Part shown: in pieces, positions 1-11,941 of the stretch
Layout: each line of letters begins with the position of its first letter
Position numbering within the stretch: position 1 is the first letter of the stretch
Assembly (NCBI GenBank): GCA_024529925.1
Contig: JAFEUB010000326.1
Coordinates: forward strand, 336,501-400,500
Direction of reading: 5' to 3'
Length of the DNA: 64,000 nt
DNA from: Ophthalmolycus amberensis
Lineage: Eukaryota > Chordata > Actinopteri > Perciformes > Zoarcidae
The notes under the pieces: generated by a model
What the model was told of the DNA's origin: nothing
The model's input: only the letters and a program-made list of their open reading frames with translations
The model's database searches: none
Position numbers and translations under genes: made by a program

Positions 1-1314
1 CTTTTTATTTCTGTGACTGAGAAAATGAGAGCAAGAGGCAAAGAGAAATAAAGAGGGATAGAAAAAGAGGAGACAATGGAGTATATACCTGTTGGGTGTG
101 TTTGCATGGTGGCAGCAGCGGTCCGTGCGCGCAGAACCTACTTCACAACCTGTACCTGCATATTTCAAAAACCCTCCTACAATATTGCCTCTCAGTCTTC
201 TGCTGTTGTCTGCTGCCGCTCTCACCAATTTTCCGCCTCATTGTCATTCATGTGCAATCTGTTTGTTTGGCCAACCTCCTCATATTCCGACCATCTCAGC
301 CGAGCAACTTCATGTCCGTGTGTCACTGGGTGTATTTCGTGCTATCTTTTGTATAATCCGCATCGCCTTGGTGATTCACTCCTCAATCAGAAATGCGGCA
401 GGACTTCTTTACAAGCTCAAGGCTTTCACAGCGCCTTGATGTGTAAGACTGGAACAATAAAACCTTCCATGGAGGTCTTACAATTGCACGATGGCTTTTT
501 TTGCTTTGCCTCAGTAGAAGGGTGCCTTTATAAAAGTCTTATAGAAGCAGATAACCTGTACTCTTGCGTTCTAGAAAGATTTAGTGTGGTGATCCCAACG
601 GTACCTTTGTACTGATTAAAAATGATTTATATCTGCTATTTCGATTGCATGTGACCCAGCCGGAAACTTCTGTATTGTACACACAGCCAAACTCCAGAAT
701 CTGCTCCTTCTTATCACCACTAATCAGCATCATTTATGCAATGTGAATTTATCTCTATAGGCTTACTGCATTTTTTGGTGCTTGAATATCAGCAGGTATG
801 TTAAAATGATATATATGAACCTAAAAGGTTTCAGTGTTAAAAAAAAAAGTTGCTGGATACATACGACGCTGGCACTGAGCAAATATTAAGCTAATGTACA
901 TTATATATGTACAGCAAATCACAAAGAACATATTAGTTTGCATACAGCCCCAGTACACTTTCATTATGACAAACATGCACAGCATGAAGTCAGGGAAATT
1001 TTCGGTCTGATTGCAAGATGAATAATTTGTCTGTAATATTTTGCTTTTTCATGCAATGAAAAAAAAAATATGTTTGAAGGTCCAGAAATGATTTCTCATG
1101 CTTAAATATAGATGAGACTCATTATTGCCCTTCCGGTGAGGATACGGGAAAATGTCCGGATCTAATAACTGTACTTATTTACTGCCTTATTATAAATGCT
1201 ACAAAAGTTCTGCTGTGCTTTGCTGCTCATGTCAGAGTTTGTATGGTTTCCAATGGTAACCGGGCAGGATAAGAGAATGAAAGGCTCATTATAACCCCAC
1301 TGAATGAAAATTAG
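1..1314. other. Unannotated AT-rich stretch, no gene seen
   Basis: Several overlapping open frames of up to 179 codons lie at 76-615, but they share the same bases in different frames and show no recognisable motif, domain or splice context, so I do not call them. There is an A10 run at 839-848 and a short self-complementary motif around 895-913 built on TGTACAT/ATGTACA. Nothing else stands out. Confidence 0.6.
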
Positions 1315-1357
<43 letters not shown>

Positions 1358-1395
1358 CTCGCTCTCGCTCTCGCTCTCGCTCTCGCTCTCTCTCG
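1315..1395. repeat. (CT)n microsatellite grading into (GCTCTC)n
   Basis: About 40 bases of pure CT dinucleotide (1315-1354) pass into about seven copies of the hexamer GCTCTC (1355-1395). The hexamer differs from three CT units by one T-to-G change, so the block probably arose by a point mutation that then spread by slippage. One strand is all pyrimidine apart from the regularly spaced G. Open frames crossing it (Arg/Glu, Ala/Leu or Ser/Leu repeats) are translation artefacts. Confidence 0.95.
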
Positions 1396-3292
1396 CCTCT
1401 TCTTCACTGGACAGTCTGTTGACATGTTATTAGACTTCTTCTCTGCGAGTGGGGAGGCCATTATCAGCTCTGTGGGTCTTCTTTTCTTTTGTTTAAGAGT
1501 GTTCACAGCCTGCATGCACGAGTGTGTTTGTGTTCATTTCATTGCATGTTTATGCGTCTCTGTGAGTAACTGCTTCTTTAATGATAAAGCATGAACCACT
1601 TTGCAACATGGACTTGTATAATTAAAATGCAAAGCTAAGTGTGACTGGGGGAATTAAGGGATGATCCCTCCGCCGTTGGTGCGCTAGACATTAGGTGATG
1701 TGCTGTTCGTGACCTTGGCATTCTCAAACAGAACATCTTTTGTGGTGGTTCGGTTGTGTAAGATGATTGCTATATATATGTAGTGTGTGTTCTGCTCTGG
1801 GAAACGAAAGTTTACATTATATGTTCTGTGACAAACACGTCGGAAGCAGCGTTTCCAGCTGAGTTCGGGTTGGAACATCCTAATCAAACAACATGTTGAG
1901 CATTTATTCATATTTGTAACATGTTCCAAATAAAACGTAATTAACCAACTTAATAATGTTTTTTTTTTTATGGACAGGGGCAAAAATATATACTCATAAT
2001 GCTCAATAGCCACCCAGTCACACTCACCCTTAATCACTCTCATTTCTGTGACTAATTATTGTGTGAACACTGAATACATTTTTGTCCAGAAATCCCACTT
2101 AAGAACAGACTATTGCTCAGTGTTTAATTATTTTCATTATCGGAATGCTAAAATCCTGTAAAATAATGCTATGCAAATCCCACAAATTAAGCTCCTGCAA
2201 AATAATACCTCCAACTAATAATTTATGGTTTTCATACATAAATGTTTTGACACATTGTGAAAAGGATTCAGGCCTACTCATGAAGGAGTCATTCATTGGC
2301 CATGGCCTGGAAAAAGCTATATTATTATTACTTTTGTATATACTTTGTACAATCCTGTCCACTGCACATTCTGGATCGTTATTGTATTTTGCTATATTTG
2401 GCGTTAAGATTAAAATATCAAATGTCTTTTAGTTTTTTTGCTGAATGTTTTCTTGCAGGAAACATTCATCTTTAAAAATCTTGTATTATTGTTTACTGCT
2501 TTTTTTTGCCCTCCTTGTACAAAAGTTACTCCATTTCTTTTCCTTTAATTCTTCCAGTCGGAAAATTGTAGTGAAGTGTACCCAACAACAGCACCTATAT
2601 AATTTGCTCTATATAACCGACCTCCGACAACTGCTGTGAATTAGCCCCTTACTGCATACAGCAAGATAGATATAGCATTGTGAAGTGGATTCCTTCCTGC
2701 TAATTGTACCTTTTCATCGAATTTGGTTGACCAGTGCTGTGAAAAAGTAGCTCACATGATAAAATGGGCTGACCCTGCAGTAATTTTTGGATTATCAGTC
2801 TCTCTGTAGGAAATGCCCAAAAGTTCCAAAATAGCAGAAACACAGAAATTGTAGTCAATGATCTATGAACACAGAGTTTAAGGAATACACACATGAATAT
2901 ACATCCATCATTTTAAGAAATAGGTTTTTCAAAACACTGCACACAGGCACTGCAGACTATTTAGATGATCACAAACCCATTTCAATTCTCATCAATTTAG
3001 AGTTTCAATAAAATATTACTATTTTGCTCTGGGGCTTTCGAGCTTTTCAAAAAAGTCTTAATTGTATTCATTCTTAATTGCCATTTGGAGAAAATAACCA
3101 CAAATAAACAATGAAGCAACACAAATCTCATTGCTGTGGCCATTTTATTTAATAAACAGAATATGCTATGGCTCCTTGAGTTACTTGATCGTACACGCTT
3201 GCTCGCACATCCAATCTCAACACGATCTTACATCTCATCGGGTCTAACACTGTTTTACTGTTCACACATTTTAATGGGGCAGTCACTAACAC

Positions 3293-3325
3293 CGGTCAAA
3301 GTGCGAGGTCATGTGCGCAAGGTCA
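3293..3325 (+). promoter_or_regulatory. Cluster of three nuclear-receptor-like half sites
   Basis: CGGTCA at 3293-3298 is followed by AGGTCA at 3306-3311 and AGGTCA at 3320-3325, all in the same orientation. The last is preceded by CA, giving the CAAGGTCA form that monomeric orphan receptors favour. Spacings of 7 and 8 bases are not the classic DR1-DR5. Function is inferred from motif only, and three hexamers can cluster by chance. Confidence 0.15.
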
Positions 3326-6059
3326 ATGAGGCCGGCTATTTTCGCTCGAAGAGGCCCGGCGCTCAACATGGTGGGGTTATGGAGCGTATGTCGGGAGGGT
3401 GTGGTGATTAATCATTTTGTCCTCACCCACTTACATGACTGGGAAAGGTGCTGTTATATTTGTAGAGGTGGGAAAGTGCAGTTTGTGCTACATCTAAGAG
3501 ACACATTTCACCAAAATGCCAACATATGCAATGGGCACCAAAATACCAAATAGTCAGACAGTGTGTGTTTCAAGGTCAGGAACACAGCAACTCTTACTTG
3601 GCTGACTTTGTTTCCGTGGCTGTGCTTTGTTGTGTGCCGTTTCTATATCCGTAAATAACCTGCACTTGTATTACCGTATCTGTCTTGCTACGTAGCTTTT
3701 GCTGCAGCCATGTACATGCAGAACAAAGTGTGCTTATTAGATAGTAGTTGACAGATAGTTACAATTAGGATTCCTCTTTCCCTGTTACACAAATCCAGAG
3801 GAGCTCCATCGGTTCGGTCAGGGGCATGGTCACGAAAGCAGCTGAACAGAGGAAATTAGGGGACGTCTGTTTGCATCGTTATGCCGCAGCTGATCTATAG
3901 GATCAGGGGAATGTTTTTAGTTTGCTTGCATGTTGCTCTACACAAACTCAGACTCATGCTTCTTTTAGGCTAGGACACTTGGCTTTATTGTTGTAATAAA
4001 CAGACAAATAAGAAAATAAATAGACCGTGAGATAAAAGTGCATCCATCAAGAAACAAATTCATCTTCTCAAGAAGCACCACACAATTTCCTTCCGTCACC
4101 ATTCTACTGTCTAAATTGCAGTAAATCAAAAAACACTTTGTAGACTTTTTTTCTAAATCGTTGTCTACCTTGTTTTTTTTGTGCGTTTAACCGGCTGCGA
4201 CAGAAAGACCGCTCAGTCTGAGCTCTTATTTTTAAGCCATTTGAAACGTACAGCTTGCTAGGAATATATATTCATATTACAGTCAGTCCAAATGAGTTGA
4301 CTTCAGAAAATCCCACCGCAATTATATTTAATTCATAATTAATGCGGAGCAGACTGGGGACCTAATTTACACTTGCACATTGTCAGTTTCCCTGCATGTG
4401 CTTGTCATTCTGCATAAGGGTAAACATGGCTTGCTTTGGAAAGAGGGTAGCATCTCCCCACCATTACCTAGGCTCTGGGGAGCGGTGCACTGTGGCACAC
4501 AATTGTGCCATTAGATGATAAAAACAAAGGCAATGATCTGACTTTCCAGTTGCTCCAAACAGGAGCAGGTGTGCACAGCTGTGTTAACAAAAGGGAGTAA
4601 CCTCTTATTGTGTTTCAGGCAGCATTGTTTATTATTGAACACCTTCAGAAATAAGACTGGCGCCATGGTTTTGACTTGACGCAGGAGAAAACAAAGACTT
4701 TGTTCATCTGCAACTCATATCCTCACAGAGTTGGTGATTATAACAAGACCTGAATACATGTGCATACACGTGTACTGTATGTGAGTGGGTGTTCATGCAT
4801 GAGTTTGATCTGATTTTGCGTGTGTGCGTGGTTAAGATAGAGGGAGAGAGAGTAAGAGAATGGACGTCTTTCGACAGTCTTTAGGAGTGTCATACTGAGA
4901 CGGTGTGGCTCTTGATCTTTGTTGTTTGTGCTGTGTTGTGCTGAGCGGTGCTGAGCCGTATAGAGTGGTATTTCTGATGCGCTGTTGCCGATTTGCACAG
5001 ACAGAGGCTGCTTTGGATAACCACAGAGCATTAGTCCAATCACAGCACTGGCAGTCAAGCTGACATCCTGAATTTGTTATTCTCCTTTATTCAAGCTCCA
5101 ACATTCACTCATATCCTGTCTGTTGGATCAGACTGATCTGCGTGCACCCTGTCTCAGGCTCAGTGTCGGTTATGTACAGTATGTCTGCGCCATAAGGTGC
5201 AGTCAGGTTTTGGGAAGCAGTTTTGAATTAGAAAAACCAGTTCCAAAAGTTGATGGAGGTGGGGATTCAGGAAGGAATTTGCTTTTCCATTTTAGTTACT
5301 ATTTTCCCAAAGGAAAGTTGATCTACTCTGTCTAATCTATGCAGATTATGCACAAGTCAATAAAAGTGTGCAGTGTTTACAATGTGGCATACTGGAACTA
5401 GCACATGTGTGACGAAGCTTCAGTGATACTAACTGTGGGAAGATACATTCATGGGTTTAGAATCTAACATCGCAGACCATCTTAAATAACATTTACTGGA
5501 TCAAGTATAGCAAACAACAAGACAGAGATTTCTCTTCTTTATTTGACATTTTAGGCAAAAACAATTAAAGTATTAATCATTATAAGACAGTGTACTTCTT
5601 ACAGAAGCTTAGACCTGCTAGAATAGTCAATAGGTATTAAGAGAACTACAATTTTAAACAGAATATACTAGGAAAACTTTCACTGACAACATTTTTCATC
5701 TGTTTTTATAGTATCAGATCTTGCAATATCCACTTGTAGCTCATATACTTTAATTAATGGGCATGTTAACGGACACCTCCGGGTAATACTTACTTTGCGC
5801 TCTCAAGTGTTTGACATGATTCATATAAAAGTCATGTTGGTTTGGGAAGCTGTGGGAGTCTAGTGCATCATTTGTCACGATATCCTAAAACAGAATTTTC
5901 CTTTAAGGCACTCACAGGCTATGCTTATGGTTAAGGAATTCATGGTCTTGGTTAGATATTGAAAAAGTCAACACTGACTTGAATAGGTGACAGTAAGAGC
6001 GTACATTGTAAACATATTAACCAGACCATGATCTTCCTGAAGCTTAGCCACAGTGCTCA

Positions 6060-6101
6060 CACAACAGTGGTAATTTCATTAATTTCATGACCACTGTTGT
6101 G
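6060..6101. repeat. Perfect 12-bp inverted repeat with 18-nt loop
   Basis: The left arm CACAACAGTGGT (6060-6071) is exactly complementary to ACCACTGTTGTG (6090-6101). The loop carries a small direct repeat, AATTTCATT followed by AATTTCATG. Pairing stops at the ends of the arms. The stem is too short for a microRNA precursor. A template-switch mutation is a likely origin. Confidence 0.85.
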
Positions 6102-6769
6102 GTTATTTTTAGCTCAGAACGCTTGTGATCCTTCTTTGGCATTGTAAGAGTTTGACAAGTCCTATTATTCACACAGGAGCGCATCCTCTGAGCCTGTACT
6201 TTTCTTCAAAGCAACCTTTCCTGCTACTTATCACACACATTTTAAAGGCTGCATATAAAGGTATCTAGTTGTTGTTGATTTTACAAGCGAGTCTGTCTGC
6301 TGCGCTTTTATGGAGGATGATCTCACCCAGAAGCAATTAAAGAAGGAAGATGCGTAATTAAGGGCAGAACATTGTGAATATTTGTTTCACTTTATTTGAT
6401 CAACTACTAGTATTGGACAGTAATTAAATACAAAATAGAGCAAATTAAAAAAACATGTGATATTCAAACTACAGATAGTTATCATCAAATGGCAATTTGA
6501 AAATTGGAAAAGTGAAACTTAAACAATAAGAAAGTTAGCGTTTCTTTGTTTAAATTTTTCAGCTCATTTTTCTTTTTCGAAGTTCTGTTTTGCTTCTACG
6601 TTACAGTTTTCATTAATAGTTGAACAAGTGACTGTGCCTCACCTCATAAGACCAAAATGTCAAACTTTTCCTTTGTATCTATTTAATGTAAGTAATTAAA
6701 GCACTTGCATTAAATCTCACTGCCCATATGTATTTCCATTTAATGATGTCATTTTCACATTTCTTTATT

Positions 6770-7960
6770 AGGGCCCGAGCAACCGACAACGTCGGGCCAG
6801 CGAAGGCCGTATTGAAATTGTACTCATTTAGGAAAACTCACCAAATGTTGGGGACTTGTCAGGCCTGGTGAAAATAGCCATCTGAAAAAGAATGCATCTT
6901 TCTGTGTTCAAAAAATGGCTCTCTAGCGCCCCCTACAAGTCGGACCGGCGATGCCCCTCGGCCAGTATGTCCGATTTACTAGAAATTCAACACACATGTC
7001 CAAATCCGCTAGATCTAAAAAAAAGCCTCTCAGACCCCTAAGCTCCGCCTACTTAGATTTTCCGCCATCTTGAATTAAGTGAAAAACATTTTTGCGAACT
7101 CATCCTCCACGCTGTGTCCGATTTCTATATAATTTGTTGTGGATCATTAATGGACCTATATCATCTAAAGTTATCAAAAGCTTTTTTATTTATCTTAGCG
7201 TTTACAAGATACGGACCAATGAACTTAGGGGCGTGGCATAATATCAATACACATAACTTCTCAACCATTTGTCCCTAAATTCCCAACATTTTCAGCATAT
7301 GTGCATATTTTCAGCTTGTGATGACAAGTTATTAAAATCGAGAGTTGACGTGGCGTGGCGGCCATTTTGCCTCATTATTTATGATAAAAGAATTTGTTAT
7401 AACTCCAAGGTACATTATCCAATCTGCAAAAAACGTCTTATGCATGATGCTACTTCAAGCCTGAACATACTTCAATTGAAAAAATTTCAATAACTCATAG
7501 CGCCACCTACTGGCTAAAGGAAATGTCTGATGTAACTCAGCTGGACTTGTTCCAAACGGTCCCAAACTTCACATGCTTGATAACACTCATGGCCTGAGGA
7601 TGTCTACAAGCTAAATTTCCCTAATACTCACAGCGCCACCTGCTGCCGAAAGGAAATCTGCATTTTTTGATAAACACCATCCGATTTACATGACTTTTAC
7701 ACAATGTGGTTTACACTTGATATAGAGCTACATAATGCACGTGTTCTGTAGCGCTAGGCAGCGGATACAGGAAGCATCGGACTATTTGCAAAGCATCATT
7801 TCCAGCATCAGGCGGTCCACGCGGGATTAAAAACGTCTCACTCGCAGACGCGCAGTCCGACGGTCGCGGACGTTCTCGGACGCGCTGGCCGGAGTCCCGC
7901 CGGCACCCCCGACGTGCGGGAGGATGCGAGGGCCCGTTCATCGCTGCTCGCAGCTTTAAT
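6770..7960. mobile_element. Dispersed fish repeat headed GGGCCCGAG, apparently near full length
   Basis: The element starts at TTATTA/GGGCCCGAGC and ends near CGAGGGCCCGTTCATCG...CAGCTTTAAT. I recall this head and tail from teleost genomes but cannot give a database name. The first bases can fold, since GGCCCGA at the start pairs with TCGGGCC about 13 bases on. Inside are repeated phrases of the type AGCGCC(C/A)CCTAC or AGCGCCACCTGCTG (around 6925, 7500 and 7632), so the body carries internal duplications. The last 150 bases (7800-7940) are very CpG-dense. No transposase or reverse transcriptase frame is present, so it is a non-autonomous or non-coding element. Orientation is arbitrary and the exact ends are uncertain by several bases. 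Confidence 0.75.
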
Positions 7961-10900
7961 TACATTTATTTTTATTCATTGATTAGTTTTGGCTTAACTA
8001 TACATAGACTTTTTTGTGTGGATGAAATGATTCTCCATACTGTAAAGAACATGTATTTTAACATTAATGCTTCAATAGAACTTTGTTCTTGGACTTAATT
8101 CATCATTATAAATTAAAATAATATCACCAATATATATGTTTTACTGCTAGTTATTGTAGATTGATATTGAGCATCAACCCGATTCTCCCTGTATTTCTCA
8201 ACAACACAGAAGTCTTGCCAAAGCGTCTCTGTGGAAATGTTGGCGTAGAACCTGTGAGAATAAAATAATTGAACGTCCACACAAATGCGAGTGCTCTGTA
8301 AACATTCAAATTTGTCCTGAGTGATTTCAGTTGATATGGCAACATTACAAGCGCAAATGTAAACACTAAAACCCGGGAGGCTTTCAAATTCATTCGATTC
8401 CCGAGCAAACGTTTAATTGACTCTCTATGGCATGTGCGCGTCCATCTGTGTGACTCCATGTTTGCACTATTGTTGATTCATTTCGTCTCTGTACATGTAC
8501 CGCCAAGTACAGACACGAGTGAGTCACAAGTCGGAACACATGCGAAGGGACCACATGTTAAAGGAAGAGATCAGTGTGAAGGAGAGGGAGCTAGGACAAG
8601 AGGTGACCAGAGTGTCATCGATTGCTAGAGGGCTGAGGGGATGTGTCCCTCGCTGTGAGGCGAGTCAAGACGAGGCAAAGCTGCGTGTCGCGAGCCCTTT
8701 TTGTGCCTGATGACTCGCAGCTGATGTCTTATCTTTGCCAGTCAACACTGAGGATCGAGTGTGTGCACAGGGGAACAAAGAGGTGGGAGAGGGAGGAGTA
8801 ACAGATCATAAAAAAAGATTGATCTTGCTTGTGATACAACAGAAGCTACAGATTTGTAGCAGAGCTTGAGGATTCCGCGGTATCTCTAAACATTAAAGTT
8901 TAAGTTGAGAAAGAGAGAATGGAATGAAATGTAGTCGAGCACTTAAATGCTTTTAAGTTGTCAGCATTTGTGTTTGGATCAAGTGTAAGATGCTAACATA
9001 TGTTCATCACACCAGCTAATTACAGCTTAATCTGTTGTTCTGTACAAACGGAGATGGATCTTCGTTGATATTTGGTATAGCAGCTGATAGGATCACTTTT
9101 TATTACATATTTACCTTTTCTACTCATTAACTATCTATTACTGATTCATCATCTTAAAAACTTACAAACCAATTCCCGATTATATTTCTGTGATACAGCA
9201 CATCTCTAATTTTGAATTAAGAGAAAGACACATTGCAGATACGCAGGCCTGTGTTATTTTGAAAATCTCCAACTATTTGAAATCAGCTCTTTTTGAGATT
9301 CTGTTAAATTTGGTATTGCATTCGAAAAGGTGGAATAGTTTTATGTGATGTATGTCTGAATGATAACTAGGCCAAGGTGATTATTTCCCGACAGTCCAGT
9401 CTGCTCCCTGTGAGTGCTGCTGTTGATGGAGAAGATCTTTTTCAGAGCAGACATATTATTTCTTGGCTTTTTTTAATCTGGGCAATCTTGGCTCCTGCAT
9501 GCATGGGACTCTCCTGTGGCTAATCTGCTCTAGGGCAGGGGCACCAGCGGCATGCATTTTAGGGGCTTGAGAATCGTAATATTTTGGCCTCAGCCTTAGC
9601 ATTCCAGATAGTGAATCCTTTTGGGAACATTAGCTTGTCTTACATTATCTGAGTCAGATTCATCAAGTCAATTGGCGAATGTCTTCATAATGTCATGATC
9701 GAAGACCACTGAAAAAATTGTACTTGGGATTTTATTTAAACCAGTCAGATGTTTAGTCATGGCTGTCCTCATGACATACTACGTAAAGTGCTGTCAAAGT
9801 GATTCCACTATATGATACCCACAAGTATGACCATGGTTGGAAGGTCACCACTTTCCATTGCAGGGCTCATGCAGGGCCTATACTATTTACACTCTGTCAC
9901 TAATATCATTAATACCTATATTTATCGAGATATATCTCAAACATGTATAAGAACATAAAAAGGTCCTTCTTTACTGTTGTTCATTATTTCCCACCATGGA
10001 TAAAAGCTGATGAGAGAAGAATACTTCCTAACCAATCACAAGTAACAGCCATTAGTAGTAACTGCCGTGACAGTTATTAACAAGTGGTCGTAAAAAGGAG
10101 GCCTCAGGAGCTCAATAATGAGTGAACCGTCATTTCCATTCTGACCTTTTCCTGCTAAACTGTCATAGTTATTTTCATGTCAGAGTAACGTTTTTGCATT
10201 ATCTTTAATGTCATTGGTTTTAATGTCAAACCCCCATTCTGAGGAGCGTGCCAAAGACGGGATTCATGGCATCACTGTAATTTATTGATGACTTCTTATT
10301 TAAACAATTTTGTAATGATCCTAAAACAGGAACTAAAATATATGTGGTCTTTTCATACATTTGCTAAAGAAAAATCTCTTTTTATATATCTAAATATATG
10401 GAAAAATTGGAGGGATTTATGCCTGTTCTATAATAAGGTTTTACAGCTAATATGTTCTCATTGGGGAATCGTAGAGCCTTGTGAATGTAGCATACTGGGA
10501 AACTTGCCATCTATGACTTAAGAAGCATCTTTTATCTCGGTAAACTGTCAAACTTTAAGATCGATATGAGCCACTCACTGTCTCCACTTACAGTGCATTG
10601 TGGTAGAAGAGGATCAGGCAGTAGGAAGCACAGCAGTCCTCAAAGTTTAAATCTTCTTGAAAGAGCTACTTTGCGGATGATGGATGATGACCCCCCCTGA
10701 CCCTAACAATTGAGAAATGCTCGTATACTTCTGGCGCAGTTGTCATATGTTTTAGTTTTGTTTCTAACAGAGATAGCACATCTTTGTGGCATCATGCTCT
10801 GGGTTTTATGATAAATGACTATGCATCACATCCCTTATGCTTATCATTAAGTAAATTAGGGCCAACATGACGGCCGGGGACCTTCTGAGATGGTTTAGGT

Positions 10901-11614
10901 CACATTATCAGAGGACAACTCCTCCTGCAAAAAATTGCAAACCCCCCCCCCCCCCCTCCCCAAAACAAAGCCTGTCCTGCATTATTAACAGACCTTGTGA
11001 CTCTACACCTGCCAATGCATGTGACATTACAATACACAAAATTGGCACCTTTTCAACTCTTCTGCACTGTCCTCGTTTTTTTAAAAGGGCTCATAAAAAA
11101 ACAGGACCCAATTACTAAGCCGACAGATGCAGACATCAAGTACTATGTGTAAAAGCAAGGGCATGATCACATTGTTCATTGTCCACATAGCATATCCAGA
11201 TGCACATTACACTTTTATGGTAGGCGTAAATAATAGTCAGAGTCCATTCAGCCTCTCAGTCAAGTATATAGTCAGTCAACGCTAGCTAGCTAGCTGAGTG
11301 TAAACATGAGCGCCGGAGCAAACAATGCAAGGGACACATGGGTAATTTTTGTCTTGTCATCATGTAACGGTAGGTTGACCCACAAGCTAATCTCCCCAAA
11401 ACTCAGCGTGGTCCATTAAGCAAAGCCTCTTTATCCGTGCCTGGCAAGGCTCAACAAATAAAAAAACACAAACATACATACACAGATAGTACACAGACCG
11501 GTTTGTTGTTATTTGGCTGGTTTCATAAGAGACATGTATACAATGAAGGAAAATAAGCAGAGACAAAATTCGGTGGAGTGCATAATGAATAATAATCATA
11601 GCAATGGTTATCAC
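7961..11614. other. Unannotated stretch, no gene seen
   Basis: The only coding-like hint is a pair of overlapping plus-strand frames at 8434-8710. One contains a charged run (around EEISVKEREL) that resembles coiled coil, but there is no conserved domain and no convincing splice signal. A C15 run lies at 10942-10956, and a small CTAG tandem at 11281-11295. The rest is AT-rich, with open frames at background length. Confidence 0.55.
10942..10956. repeat. C15 homopolymer
   Basis: Fifteen consecutive C are followed by TCCCC. The G-rich strand could form a quadruplex-like structure. Length in the assembly should be treated as approximate because homopolymers are error-prone. Confidence 0.95.
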
Positions 11615-11658
11615 TCGTGACAGCATGTGGCTGGTATTGTTTTCAGCTTGTGAGTCTC

Positions 11659-11677
11659 TGTGTGTGTGTGTGTGTGT
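11659..11677. repeat. (GT)n microsatellite
   Basis: About nine GT units lie inside the copy A repeat. The matching position in copy B has only GTGTGT, so the array expanded after the copies diverged or contracted in B. Confidence 0.95.
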
Positions 11678-11924
11678 CGTCATAGCAGAATGTTGTCCTG
11701 GAGACACCTACTGCAGCGGGAACTACAACAGAAGCGAACACGAGTACTTTGCCAGGTGTTTATTATTCTGTCTGTCTGTGGACAGATTTTTGCCACCGCT
11801 ATAGCGTCACCGTTGTGCAAGATGCAATCATGAAACTTTACTGGTGTGTCGATCAAACTGAAGGTCGAGTTTAAAGATGGCCGTGGTTTGAGCAAGGGGG
11901 TAGGGAGTTGGGAAGGGGCCATTG

Positions 11925-11941
11925 CCCCCCCCCCCCCCCCC
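11925..11941. repeat. C17 homopolymer
   Basis: Seventeen C are followed by a T run, at the right end of repeat copy A. Copy B has ACACCCCTGGCCC in about the same place, so the run expanded from a short C-rich motif. Confidence 0.95.

Larger units (their letters stand above)
1396..6769. other. Unannotated AT-rich stretch, no gene seen
   Basis: I see only short, unrelated open frames, the longest about 119 codons on the minus strand at 1684-2043, and none has a recognisable domain. Local items are a cluster of nuclear-receptor-like half sites near 3293-3325 and a perfect 12-bp inverted repeat at 6060-6101. The DNA may be intronic or intergenic; the window gives no way to decide. Confidence 0.6.
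11615..11941 (+). mobile_element. Dispersed repeat, copy A (partner at 21920-22140)
   Basis: This segment aligns along its length with 21920-22140. Shared phrases in the same order include GTATTGTTT, a CAGAATGT-GTCCTGGAGACAC block, ATAGCGTCAC, GCAAGATGCA, TCATGAAACTTTAC and GGTGTGT/GGTGTTT. Copy A carries a GT microsatellite (11659-11677) where copy B is short, and about 85 extra bases (11707-11791) absent from copy B. It ends in a C17 run (11925-11941). There is no coding frame, and I see no clear terminal inverted repeats or target-site duplication. I take it to be a non-autonomous transposon family, unnamed here. Confidence 0.75.

Noticed and set aside
76..615. 179-codon open frame on the plus strand
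   Set aside because: Two other frames are open over the same bases, there is no recognisable domain or splice context, and the composition looks like ordinary non-coding DNA.
1162..1594. Arg/Glu and Ala/Leu repeat frames across the CT array
   Set aside because: They are translations of the CT and GCTCTC microsatellite and have no independent coding evidence.
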